Origin: VBDM01 sp035702665
Lineage (GTDB): Bacteria > Pseudomonadota > Gammaproteobacteria > Burkholderiales > SG8-39
Length of the DNA: 64,000 nucleotides
Direction of reading: 5' to 3'
NCBI GenBank assembly: GCA_035702665.1
Contig: DASSQD010000047.1
Coordinates: 23,866-87,865 of the forward strand
This document shows positions 24,884-32,799 of this stretch, in pieces. The position numbers were made by a program, and so were the translations under genes. Each line of letters starts with the position of its first letter. The first letter of the stretch is position 1. A model generated the notes under the pieces. The model was not told the origin of the DNA. It did no database searches and was given only the letters and a program-made list of their open reading frames with translations.

Positions 24884-24958
24884 TTCCGGCAGGTCCTTGG
24901 CCAGCGCGAGTCGAATGGCGGCGGGAGGCAGCTCGCAGACGGCGAGTACACTCTTTTC

Positions 24959-25549
24959 ATGAACCGAATCGTTGACGGCTTCTGTCGCGCGGTGGAGGTC
25001 TTGATCGCGGCGTTTCTGGCCGTGATGGTCGTCATGGTGTTCGGCAATGTCGTCCTGCGCTACGGATTCAACTCCGGCATCATCGTTTCGGAAGAAGTCT
25101 CGCGCTGGCTGTTCCTGTGGGTGACCTTCCTCGGCGCGGTCGTCGCGCTCAAGGAACACGGTCACCTCGGCACCGATGCATTGATCTCTCGCCTGCCGGT
25201 CCTGGGCAAGAGGATCTGCCTCGTCCTCGGGCATCTGCTGATGCTGTACGCCACGTGGCTCGTGTTCTCCGGCGCCCTGGCGCAAGTGCGCATCAACCTC
25301 GACGTGGAAGCGCCGGTGACGGGAGCCTCGATGGCTTTCGTGTACGGCACGGGCGTCGCGTTCGCCGTGCTCGCGGCGCCGCTGCTGCTGCGCGACCTGT
25401 GGCGCATCCTCGCCGGGAAGCTTTCAGAGGCCGACATGGTGATGGTGAGGGGAACCGAAGAGAAGGGCGAGGTCGACGCTCTGCAATCCAAGCCGGCCGA
25501 AGAGAAGACCGCAGATTCGGATTCTCGCGCCCGCCAGGAACCGAAATGA
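24959..25549 (+). CDS. dctQ: TRAP transporter small permease, DctQ type
   Basis: The protein has 196 residues. Four membrane segments are visible, with the family motifs FGNVVLRYGFNSG and SEEVSRWLFLWVTFLGA near residues 29-60, then KEHGHLGTD. A long polar C-terminal tail follows, unusual in length and rich in Glu and Lys (GTEEKGEVDALQSKPAEEKT). DctQ is the small membrane subunit that pairs with DctM. No clear Shine-Dalgarno lies before the ATG at 24959, but a TACACT hexamer lies ten bases upstream. The stop overlaps the dctM start (ATGA). Confidence 0.9.
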   Translation: MNRIVDGFCRAVEVLIAAFLAVMVVMVFGNVVLRYGFNSGIIVSEEVSRWLFLWVTFLGAVVALKEHGHLGTDALISRLPVLGKRICLVLGHLLMLYATWLVFSGALAQVRINLDVEAPVTGASMAFVYGTGVAFAVLAAPLLLRDLWRILAGKLSEADMVMVRGTEEKGEVDALQSKPAEEKTADSDSRARQEPK

Positions 25550-26826
25550 CCATCCTCGTCTTTCTCGGCTCCCTGCTCGGCGCCATGGCGCTCGGGATCC
25601 CGATCGCTTATGCGCTGCTGGTGAGCGGCATGGCGCTGATGTGGCATCTGCACCTATTCGACGCCCAGATCCTGGCGCAGAACCTGATCGAGGGCGCCAA
25701 CAGCTTCCCGCTGCTGGCAGTGCCGTTCTTCCTGCTGGCCGGCGAGATCATGAACGTCGGCGGCCTGTCCAAGCGCATCGTCAATCTGGCCCTGGCGCTG
25801 GTCGGCCACGTCAGGGGCGGCCTCGGCTACGTGACGATCATTGCCGCTTGCCTGCTCGCGTCCTTGTCGGGCTCCGCGGTCGCCGACGCCGCGGCGCTCA
25901 CCGCGCTCCTGCTGCCGATGATGGTCAAAGCGGGCCACGACAAGGCCAGCTCCGCCGGCTTGATCGCGGCCGGCGGCATCATCGCGCCTATCATCCCCCC
26001 GTCGATCGGCTTCGTGATCTTCGGCGTCGCCGCCAATGTATCGATCACCAAGCTGTTCCTGGCCGGCATCGTCCCGGGCCTGCTGATCGGCGGCGCACTC
26101 TGGGCAACCTGGTGGTGGATCAGCCGGCGCGAGCGCATCCCGGTGCCGCCGCGCAAGTCGCTCGCCGAGGTGATGCGGGCGCTGCGCGAATCCGCCTGGG
26201 CGATGGTGCTGCCGCTGATCATCCTCGTCGGCCTGCGCTTCGGCGTGTTCACGCCCACGGAAGCGGCGGTGGTCGCGGCGGTGTACGCGCTGTTCGTCGC
26301 CACGGTGGTCTACCGCGAGCTCAAGTTCTCCGACGCCTACAGGGTATTCGTGGGCGCGGCCAAGACCACCGCGGTCATCATGTTCCTGGTCGCGGCGGCG
26401 CTGGTCTCGTCCTGGCTCATCACCGTGGCGCAGATTCCTCAGCAGGTGATCGCGCTGCTCGAGCCTTTCATGGGCAACCAGATGCTGCTGATGATCGCAA
26501 TCATGGTGCTGGTGATGGCGGTGGGCACGGCGATGGACATGACGCCGACCATCCTGATCCTGACCCCGGTGCTGATGCCGGTGGTCAAGGCCGCGGGCAT
26601 CGACCCTGTGTATTTCGGCGTGCTGTTCATCATCAACAACGCCATCGGCCTCATCACGCCGCCGGTGGGCACCGTGCTCAACACCGTGGCCGGCGTCGGC
26701 CGCATCAAGATGGACCTGGTCACGCGCGGCATGCTGCCGTTCATGTGGGCGGAGTTCGCGATGATGTTTCTGATGGTGCTGTTTCCGCAGCTCGTCACCG
26801 TGCCGGCCAGGTGGTTCACGGGCTGA
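25546..26826 (+). CDS. dctM: TRAP transporter large permease, DctM type
   Basis: The protein has 426 residues with about a dozen membrane segments and the standard DctM signatures. These are FPLLAVPFFLLAGEIMN near 62-77, SGSAVADAAAL near 107-117, GGIIAPIIPPSIGFVIFG, and FTPTEAAVVAAVYAL. The subunit carries sodium-coupled transport of organic acids delivered by DctP. It begins inside the end of dctQ and is followed 12 bases later by the first of two dctP genes. There are no interruptions. Confidence 0.95.
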   Translation: MTILVFLGSLLGAMALGIPIAYALLVSGMALMWHLHLFDAQILAQNLIEGANSFPLLAVPFFLLAGEIMNVGGLSKRIVNLALALVGHVRGGLGYVTIIAACLLASLSGSAVADAAALTALLLPMMVKAGHDKASSAGLIAAGGIIAPIIPPSIGFVIFGVAANVSITKLFLAGIVPGLLIGGALWATWWWISRRERIPVPPRKSLAEVMRALRESAWAMVLPLIILVGLRFGVFTPTEAAVVAAVYALFVATVVYRELKFSDAYRVFVGAAKTTAVIMFLVAAALVSSWLITVAQIPQQVIALLEPFMGNQMLLMIAIMVLVMAVGTAMDMTPTILILTPVLMPVVKAAGIDPVYFGVLFIINNAIGLITPPVGTVLNTVAGVGRIKMDLVTRGMLPFMWAEFAMMFLMVLFPQLVTVPARWFTG

Positions 26827-26838
26827 GAGGAGAACAAG

Positions 26839-27843
26839 ATGAAAAAGCGTTCCGCATTCACTGCCTGTCTTGCGGCATTGCTCGCGTGGGTCCCCGTTCA
26901 TGCGCAGGAGCCGCGCACGATCCGCTTCGGCCACCTCAACAACCCCGATCACCCGATCAGCCTCGGGGTGAAGCGCTTCGCCGAGCTGGTGGCGGCCAGG
27001 AGCGGCGGCAAGCTGGTGGTGCAGGAGTTCCCGGCCAGCGCGCTCGGCAACGAGCTGCAGCAGCAATCGGCGCTGCAGGGCGGCATCCAGGAAATGACGG
27101 CGCCTGCGCCGTCCTCGCTTGCGGGCATCGTGAAGGAGTTCGGTCTGCTGGACTTTCCCTTTGTCGTGAGCACCCCGCAGCAGGCCGATGCCCTGACCGA
27201 CGGCCAGGTGGGCAAGCTCCTCTTCGCCAAGCTGCCGGAGAAGGGCCTTGTCGGGCTCGCGTTCTGGGACCTGGGATTCCGCAACGTCACCAACAGCAAA
27301 CGCCCGATTGCCCGAGTGGAGGACTTCGAGGGCCTCAAGCTGCGCGTGATCCCCAACCCGGTGTTCCTGGAGACCTTCAAGACCTTCAAGGCGAACCCGG
27401 TGCCGATGCCCTTCGCCGAGCTCTATTCGGCCCTCGAGACTCGCGCAGTGGACGGGCAGGAAAATCCGTTCGCGGTGATCCTTTCGAACAAGATATTCGA
27501 GGTGCAGAAGTTCCTGAGCGTCACCAACCACGTCTACACCGCCAATACCATCCTGGTCAGCAAGGTCTTCTGGGACCGCTGCTCGCCTGCCGAGCAGAAG
27601 CTTCTGCAGGAGGCGGCGCTCGAGGCGCGCGATTACGAGCGCAAGCTCAGCCGCGAGGCGGCGCAGAAGGCGCTCGGAGAGCTCAAGGCCAAGGGCATGC
27701 AGGTGAACGAGGTCGCGCCCGCGGAGATCGCGCGCATGCGCGAGATGGTCAGGCCCGTCTACGACAAGTTCACCGCCGCATACGACCCCGCGGTGGTGAA
27801 GGCGTTCCGCGCCGAGCTCGACAGAATCCGGGCGCAGAACTAG
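26839..27843 (+). CDS. dctP: TRAP transporter periplasmic binding protein DctP (copy 1)
   Basis: The protein has 334 residues. The signal peptide ends in PVHAQ. Family motifs include HPISLGVKRFAELV, SALQGGIQEM, the ligand-arginine strand EGLKLRVIPNP, and LETRAVDGQENPF. The conserved Arg in LRV normally pairs with a substrate carboxylate. AGAGGAGAAC precedes the ATG. It is a tandem paralogue of the next gene. Both would deliver ligands to the single DctQM pair; the ligand is inferred from context to be an organic acid such as quinate or shikimate. Confidence 0.93.
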   Translation: MKKRSAFTACLAALLAWVPVHAQEPRTIRFGHLNNPDHPISLGVKRFAELVAARSGGKLVVQEFPASALGNELQQQSALQGGIQEMTAPAPSSLAGIVKEFGLLDFPFVVSTPQQADALTDGQVGKLLFAKLPEKGLVGLAFWDLGFRNVTNSKRPIARVEDFEGLKLRVIPNPVFLETFKTFKANPVPMPFAELYSALETRAVDGQENPFAVILSNKIFEVQKFLSVTNHVYTANTILVSKVFWDRCSPAEQKLLQEAALEARDYERKLSREAAQKALGELKAKGMQVNEVAPAEIARMREMVRPVYDKFTAAYDPAVVKAFRAELDRIRAQN

Positions 27844-27878
27844 ACGGGTTGAATTCTTTCCACTAAGAGGAGAAGCGT

Positions 27879-28868
27879 ATGAAACGGCAATCCGTGGTCA
27901 TTGCATGCCTTGCGGCGCTGCTCGCGTGGGCGCCGGCGCAGGCGCAGGAGTTCAAGTTCGCGACGCAGAACCCCAAGGGTCATCCGCTCGTGACGGGAAT
28001 GGAGAAATTCGCCGAGATCGTTGCCGCCAGGAGCGGCGGCAAGATGAAGGTCGATCTGTTCCCGGGCGGCGTGCTGGGCAGCGATCAGGCCAACGTTTCG
28101 GCGCTGCAGGGCGGAACGCTCGATATGGTGGTGCTGAACTCGGGCATCCTTGCCTCGCAAGTGAAGGAATTCGGGATCTACGACTTCCCCTTCATGTTCG
28201 CCAATTCGAAGGAGGCGGATGCGGTCGTCGACGGGCCCTTCGGCAAGATGATGCACGCGAAGCTCGAAGCCAAGGGAATCGTGGGCCTCGCCTATTGGGA
28301 ACTGGGCTTTCGCGACATCACCAACAGCAGGCGCCCGATCAACAAGGTCGAGGACATCGCCGGCCTGAAGCTGCGGGTGATTCCCAACGCGATCAACGTC
28401 GACTGGGTCAAGGCGCTCGGCGCCAATCCGACGCCGCTGCCCTTCCCCGAGGTCTACGCGGCGCTCGACCAGAAAGCGATCGACGGACAGGAGAACCCGC
28501 CGACGGTCATCAGCGCCAACAAGTTCTACGAGGTGCAAAAGTACATCGTGCTGAGTCACCACCAGTACAACCCGCAATCATTGATCTTCAGCAAGAAGGT
28601 CTGGGACACGCTTAGCGCTGCGGACAGGAAGATCCTGGCCGATGCCGCGGTCGAAGCCTCCAAGTATCAGCGCCAGGTCGCGCGCGAGGCGGCGGGTACC
28701 GCCATGGAGAACCTGAAGAAGAACGGCATGCAGGTCACCGAGCTCTCGGCGGCCGAGCTCGCCAAGTTTCGCGACGCAATGAAACCCGTGATCGCGAAGC
28801 ACTCGGAGGTCGTGGGCCCCGAGACCGTCGCCGCCATGCAGGCCGAGCTCGCCAAGCTGCGCAAGTAG
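27879..28868 (+). CDS. dctP: TRAP transporter periplasmic binding protein DctP (copy 2)
   Basis: The protein has 329 residues. Its signal peptide (LAALLAWAPAQAQ) closely matches copy 1. The same landmarks appear: HPLVTGMEKFAEIV, ALQGGTLDMVV, AGLKLRVIPNA and LDQKAIDGQENPP. AGAGGAGAAG precedes the ATG. The two copies keep the carboxylate arginine but differ elsewhere, so they may have different specificities. A hairpin follows 26 bases after the stop. Confidence 0.93.
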   Translation: MKRQSVVIACLAALLAWAPAQAQEFKFATQNPKGHPLVTGMEKFAEIVAARSGGKMKVDLFPGGVLGSDQANVSALQGGTLDMVVLNSGILASQVKEFGIYDFPFMFANSKEADAVVDGPFGKMMHAKLEAKGIVGLAYWELGFRDITNSRRPINKVEDIAGLKLRVIPNAINVDWVKALGANPTPLPFPEVYAALDQKAIDGQENPPTVISANKFYEVQKYIVLSHHQYNPQSLIFSKKVWDTLSAADRKILADAAVEASKYQRQVAREAAGTAMENLKKNGMQVTELSAAELAKFRDAMKPVIAKHSEVVGPETVAAMQAELAKLRK

Positions 28869-28893
28869 CCCCACCGCCGGAGGACTCATACCC

Positions 28894-28923
28894 CGCTGGT
28901 CTCCGTTCGGGACGGGACCAGCG
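28894..28923 (+). terminator. Hairpin after the second dctP gene
   Basis: CGCTGGTC (28894-28901) pairs with GACCAGCG (28916-28923). Inside it CCGT pairs with ACGG past a mismatched base, leaving a five-base loop. No T-run follows. It probably ends or attenuates the TRAP transcript before aroQ. Confidence 0.55.
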
Positions 28924-28974
28924 AATCTGCACTGACGGAAGCCTTCGCCGAAGCCGCAAAGACCGGCCGTGTCG

Positions 28975-28980
28975 TACACT
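28975..28980 (+). promoter_or_regulatory. Candidate -10 element (TACACT) for the aroQ transcription unit
   Basis: TACACT lies 32 bases before the aroQ ATG and after the hairpin at 28894-28923. It suggests a separate promoter for aroQ and the two genes behind it. No good -35 is visible. Confidence 0.3.
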
Positions 28981-29012
28981 TGCCGGACAACCGAGAAGCT
29001 GCGAGGGCCTCC

Positions 29013-29456
29013 ATGAAAGTCCTGGTACTGCACGGCATCAACCTCAACATGTTCGGCAAGAGGGATCCGGCCCAGTACGGGACCATCACCCTTGCCGAGA
29101 TCGACGCGCGCCTCAAGGCGCTCGCGAGGGAGCTGGGCGTCGAGCTGGAGATCCTCCAGACGAACAGCGAGGCGGCCCTGTGCGAGCGCATCCACCGGGC
29201 CTACGACGAGCGGGTCGACGCGGTCCTGATCAACGCCGGCGCCTGGACGCACTACAGCTACGGCATCCGCGACGCGCTGGCGATCCTGAAAGCGCCGATC
29301 GTCGAGGTGCACATGTCGAACATCCACGCCCGCGAGGAATTCCGCCGCCATTCGGTCGTCGCGGCGATCGCGAAGGGGCAGATCTGCGGCTTCGGGGTCG
29401 ACAGCTACCTGCTCGGGCTGCGCGCGGCCGTGTCGGCCGCTCACAGCGCCAAGTAG
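29013..29456 (+). CDS. aroQ: 3-dehydroquinate dehydratase, type II
   Basis: The protein has 147 residues, the usual length. It converts 3-dehydroquinate to 3-dehydroshikimate. The active-site landmarks are present: NLNMFGKRDP with Tyr in QYG, NAGAWTHYSYGIRDA with the catalytic-type His, EVHMSNIHAREEFRRHS, and GFGVDSYLLGL. The ATG at 29013 fits the family start; an earlier ATG at 28980 would add 11 residues. Its position 18 bases before an HPPD-like gene and a QuiC-type dehydratase argues for a catabolic role in quinate use rather than aromatic amino-acid synthesis. Confidence 0.95.
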   Translation: MKVLVLHGINLNMFGKRDPAQYGTITLAEIDARLKALARELGVELEILQTNSEAALCERIHRAYDERVDAVLINAGAWTHYSYGIRDALAILKAPIVEVHMSNIHAREEFRRHSVVAAIAKGQICGFGVDSYLLGLRAAVSAAHSAK

Positions 29457-29474
29457 CGCCCCACGGGACCCGCG

Positions 29475-30359
29475 ATGACCATCAGAGAACCCACCCCCGA
29501 ACCCAACAACCCGCTCGGAATGGACGGCATCGAGTTCATCGAGTACGCGACCTCGCAGCCGCAGGCGCTCGGGTCGGTGCTTCAATCCATGGGCTTCGTC
29601 CCGGTCGCCCGGCACCGCTCGCGCGAGGTGACGCTGTACCGGCAGGGATCCATGAACCTCATCGTCAACGCCCATCCCGACGCGCTGCCCGGCATGAGCG
29701 CGCCCAAGGCCGCGCCGGAGCTGAAGGCGATCGCGCTGCGCGTGCGGGACGCCGGGTTCGCGTGGAAGCGGTCGCTCGACCTCGGCGCGTGGGAGATGCC
29801 GACGCGCGCCTCGGCGATGGAGCTGAACATCCCGGGTGTTCACGGGGTCGGCGACAGCCTGATCTACTTCGTCGACCGGTACCGGGATTTCTCGATCTAC
29901 GACGTCGACTTCGTGCCCCTGCCCGGCGTGGAGGCGCGCCCGCTCGCGCTCGCGGGGCTGCACTACTTCGGCATCGTGCAGTCCATTCTCGGGGACCGCA
30001 CCGCCGACTGGCTTCAGTTCTACGAGCAGCTGTTCGGCTTCACGGTCCTGCCCGAGGGCAAGTACTTCGGCGTCATGCCCAAAGGCACCCTGCTCGAGAG
30101 CCCCTGCCGGAAGTTCTACCTGCAGCTGGTCGAGCCGCCGCCCGGCGCCGAGGATATCCACTGGGAGGAGAGCCTCGTGCGCATCGGCCTGGGGGCCCCC
30201 GACGTGCGCGCCGCGACGCGCGTCCTCAAGGAGCGCGGCGTGGTCTTCATCGACCGAGGCTCGGTGCAGCCCAGCGAAAAAGGGGCGCTGACGCAGGTGT
30301 ACCTCGGCAACGTGACGTTCGAGCTCGTCGTGAGCCATCTGAAGCCGGGCAAGCCGTGA
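29475..30359 (+). CDS. HPPD-like VOC protein, corresponding to the C-terminal domain of QuiC1
   Basis: The protein has 294 residues. It opens with NPLGMDGIEFIEYATSQP, then MGFVPVARHRSREVTLYRQG, which matches 4-hydroxyphenylpyruvate-dioxygenase-like domains found at the C-terminus of two-domain dehydroshikimate dehydratases. Of the expected His-His-Glu metal site, His163 (LHYFGI) and Glu283 (TFELVV) are present. Arginine 236 (SLVRIGLG) stands where the second histidine would be, so dioxygenase activity is doubtful. The GTG start of the next gene overlaps its stop. A structural or regulatory partner of the dehydratase is a likely role. Confidence 0.82.
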   Translation: MTIREPTPEPNNPLGMDGIEFIEYATSQPQALGSVLQSMGFVPVARHRSREVTLYRQGSMNLIVNAHPDALPGMSAPKAAPELKAIALRVRDAGFAWKRSLDLGAWEMPTRASAMELNIPGVHGVGDSLIYFVDRYRDFSIYDVDFVPLPGVEARPLALAGLHYFGIVQSILGDRTADWLQFYEQLFGFTVLPEGKYFGVMPKGTLLESPCRKFYLQLVEPPPGAEDIHWEESLVRIGLGAPDVRAATRVLKERGVVFIDRGSVQPSEKGALTQVYLGNVTFELVVSHLKPGKP

Positions 30360-31237
30360 ACCTCGAGAACTTCGGCATGGACACCATCACGCTGGCCGGC
30401 TCGCTGGAGGGGAAGCTGCGCGCGGTCCGCGAGGCCGGATTTGGACAGATCATGATTTCCGCTCACGACCTCGTCGAGCATCCTGGCGGGGAAGCCGCAG
30501 CGGCCTCGCTGGTGCGGCAGAGCGGGCTGCGAGTCACCGGATTCCAGGTGCTGCGCGACTTCGAGGGCCTCTCCGGACACCTGCACGCCTACAAGATCGA
30601 CATCGCCAAGGCCATGCTCGGCATGTGCCGCGAGCTGGGCTCCAAGCTGCTGCTGGTGTGCTCGTCGACTTCGGCGCACGCCACGGGCGACTCGGAGGTT
30701 CTCGCGCGCGACCTGCGCAAGCTCGCGATGCTCGCGGTACCCCTGGACATACGCATCGCTTACGAAGCGCTCTCCTGGGGAAAGCGCGTCAAGGAATTCC
30801 CGCAGGCCTCGGAGCTCGTCGGTGCGGCGGATTCCCCCAACCTCGGCCTCGCGCTCGATGCTTTCCACCTCCTCGCGACCAAGACCGAGCTCGACCAGCT
30901 CGATCTCGTCGATCCCCAGCAGGTGTTTCTAGTGCAGCTCTCGGATTTCATGTGGCGCGAGCTGCCCTCGATCGAGGAGCGGATCAACACCGCCAGGCAC
31001 TTCCGCGTCTTTCCCGGAGAGGGGCTGCACGGCGCTCAGGTAGCCGAATTCGTCCAGAGGCTCGACGAGAAAGGCTACCGCGGAGACTACAGCTTCGAGG
31101 TATTCAACGACGACTACACCCAGCTGCCGCCCGCTGTCGTCGCCCTGCGCGCGCGGCAGTCCGCAAAGTGGATCACGGACCACGTGTCCCGCCGCAGCCT
31201 CCCCCTGCGCCGGCCCGGGCGCGAGGCGCGAGGCTAG
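30356..31237 (+). CDS. 3-dehydroshikimate dehydratase, QuiC-type TIM barrel (stand-alone)
   Basis: The protein has 293 residues. A GTG start overlaps the previous stop. The sequence follows the N-terminal half of QuiC proteins closely: FQVLRDFEGLSGHL, ELGSKLLLVCSS, YEALSWGKRVKEF, LALDAFHLLA, VFLVQLSDF, ARHFRVFPGEG and YSFEVFNDDY. The metal ligands would be Glu137, Asp168, Gln194 and Glu248. The reaction is 3-dehydroshikimate to protocatechuate plus water. The protein ends shortly after the barrel; the HPPD-like half usually fused to it is the preceding gene. It converges on a cupin gene, with both stop codons in CTAG. Confidence 0.85.
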   Translation: MNLENFGMDTITLAGSLEGKLRAVREAGFGQIMISAHDLVEHPGGEAAAASLVRQSGLRVTGFQVLRDFEGLSGHLHAYKIDIAKAMLGMCRELGSKLLLVCSSTSAHATGDSEVLARDLRKLAMLAVPLDIRIAYEALSWGKRVKEFPQASELVGAADSPNLGLALDAFHLLATKTELDQLDLVDPQQVFLVQLSDFMWRELPSIEERINTARHFRVFPGEGLHGAQVAEFVQRLDEKGYRGDYSFEVFNDDYTQLPPAVVALRARQSAKWITDHVSRRSLPLRRPGREARG

Positions 31238-31752
31238 AGCTCCTCGGCGTCGATCAGCACGAAGGCGATGCGGCAGCTCTCCTGTCCGCGATTGACCCAA
31301 GCGTGGCTGGTCCCGCGCTGCACCAGCACGTCGCCCGCCTCGAGGTGCACCTCCGAATCGTCGAGCAGCATGTCGATCTCGCCCGAGATCACCACGGCGT
31401 AGTCGACGCTCCTCGTACGATGCATGGTCGCGTGGCGGGGATCCGCGCGGCCGCCGGAAAGCCCCATCTCCTTCAGCATGGCCGCGTTGTCCACCGCGCC
31501 GGCTTCCGAAGCGGGAGGAAAGTCGACCACGCGGAAGACCGAGCCGCGCGGCGGCGGCGCGACGCCGATGTCGCGGTCGGCGCCGTCCTTGTTCCCCGAG
31601 TTGTCCGCAGGTGACCCGTCGGTCACCCAAAGCAGCGTCGAGGTCAGCCCGGTCGCTTTCCTCAGCTTCGCGTTGGGGGCCGCGCCGTCGATCAGCACGA
31701 CCGCTTTTCCGGATGCGTCGTGGCCGGTGACCACTCGCCGCGTCGGCCGCAT
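31234..31752 (-). CDS. Cupin-domain protein (paralogue 2)
   Basis: The protein has 172 residues. It shares RRVVTGHDASG at the start and AGDVLVQRGT plus HAW in the barrel with the cupin at 12672-13196. The barrel strand VDYAVVISGEIDMLLDDSEV is clear. It is the second gene of a leftward pair, seven bases behind the extradiol-type dioxygenase gene. This pairing suggests a role in handling an aromatic acid or its ring-cleavage product. Metal ligands are only partly conserved, so catalysis is uncertain. Confidence 0.85.
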   Translation of the reverse strand: MRPTRRVVTGHDASGKAVVLIDGAAPNAKLRKATGLTSTLLWVTDGSPADNSGNKDGADRDIGVAPPPRGSVFRVVDFPPASEAGAVDNAAMLKEMGLSGGRADPRHATMHRTRSVDYAVVISGEIDMLLDDSEVHLEAGDVLVQRGTSHAWVNRGQESCRIAFVLIDAEEL

Positions 31753-31759
31753 GCCCCGC

Positions 31760-32626
31760 TCAGGCGGCTATCGGACGGAAGCGGAATTCGGAGCCCGCGG
31801 GGTGCTGCCTCTCCGAGACGCCCCAGTGATCGGTGCGGTTGCCCGGCCACTTCCAGTCCTCGGGCGTGCCGACCTTGTACTTGGGACCAACGCGCTGGAC
31901 CTCCGCCGTGTACTCGACAGCCGCGCCGAACGGCGCCAGGAAGTAGGCGAACACGTTGTTGCCGGGTCCGTGGCGTCCCGGCCCCCAGAACGTCTGGAAG
32001 CCCGCGTCCTTGAGCCTGCCGATGCCGCGCATCACCGCGTCGATATCGGTCATCTCGAAGGCGATATGGTTGAGCAGCGAGTTGTCCGCCTTGGCGTAGG
32101 CGATCGCGTGATGCACGCGGTCGCAGCGCACGAAATTCATGAAACCGGTGCGATCGGACAGCCGGAAGCCGAGCACGTCCACCGCGAAGCGCGTGCAGGC
32201 CTCGCGGTCGCGCGCGTTGAGCACGACGTGCGTCACCTGCATCGGCCGGTCGCGGTCGGCGCGCAGTTTCTTCGCGCGTTTTTTCTCGGTGACGAAACGG
32301 AACACATGGCCTTCGGGCCCTTCGACGAGGCACCCCGAGCCTTCCCCAGGCTCGTCGAAGCTGCGGATGGGGCCGACCTTGGCGCCGGACGCCGCCGCGC
32401 GCTTGCGGATTTTTTCGATCTCCGGCCTGGAGCCGGAGAACGTCACCGCCGCGATGGCGGGCGCGTTCGCTCGTGCGACCGAGACCACGTACGGCAGATC
32501 CTCGGTGCCCCGCAGATACAGGGTACCGTTCCGCTCTCCGGCGTCGAGCAGTCCCCAGGTACCCTCGAGGAACCGCGCCGCCGCTTCACGATCGGTTACT
32601 TCGAGCTCAACGCTGCGCAGTCTCAT
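31760..32626 (-). CDS. Type I extradiol-dioxygenase-like (VOC) protein
   Basis: The protein has 288 residues with two VOC domains. The C-terminal domain keeps the full iron triad of extradiol ring-cleavage enzymes: His in VTHVVLNARD, His in LLNHIAFEMTD and Glu in AVEYTAEV. HHAIAYAK lies between them. The N-terminal domain is degenerate, as usual for the family. It is therefore a good candidate for cleavage of a catechol-type ring. Its place beside the protocatechuate-forming genes makes a linked pathway possible, though the known protocatechuate 4,5-cleavage enzyme belongs to a different fold. It is followed by the cupin gene. Confidence 0.82.
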   Translation of the reverse strand: MRLRSVELEVTDREAAARFLEGTWGLLDAGERNGTLYLRGTEDLPYVVSVARANAPAIAAVTFSGSRPEIEKIRKRAAASGAKVGPIRSFDEPGEGSGCLVEGPEGHVFRFVTEKKRAKKLRADRDRPMQVTHVVLNARDREACTRFAVDVLGFRLSDRTGFMNFVRCDRVHHAIAYAKADNSLLNHIAFEMTDIDAVMRGIGRLKDAGFQTFWGPGRHGPGNNVFAYFLAPFGAAVEYTAEVQRVGPKYKVGTPEDWKWPGNRTDHWGVSERQHPAGSEFRFRPIAA

Positions 32627-32771
32627 CTCGGCGCTTCTTGTCAACCGGAATCGTGCGCAGTGTAGGCAGAATTCGCACCTGCCGCAAGACGAGCGAGCGC
32701 CGCCGCGCCCCAAATCGATGCGCCGTCGGAAGCATTCGCGCGTTGCAGCGCTGCCCACTGCGGAATCCGGC

Positions 32772-32777
32772 TACAAT
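32772..32777 (+). promoter_or_regulatory. Candidate -10 element (TACAAT) for the GGDEF-EAL gene
   Basis: TACAAT lies 22 bases before the ATG at 32800. The implied leader of about 16 bases carries GAGAGGGGG as ribosome-binding site. Confidence 0.4.
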
Positions 32778-32799
32778 CCGAACGCGTTGAGAGGGGGCG

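Noticed and set aside
25654..27531. Long open frame opposite the TRAP permease and first dctP gene
   Set aside because: It mirrors the real genes, is rich in His, Arg and Gln, and has no recognisable domain. High GC keeps antisense frames open by chance.
29475..31237. Frameshift or pseudogene splitting a QuiC1 fusion
   Set aside because: The order of the two halves is reversed relative to the fusion, each half is complete, and the junction is a normal GTGA start-stop overlap, so a broken fusion gene does not explain it.
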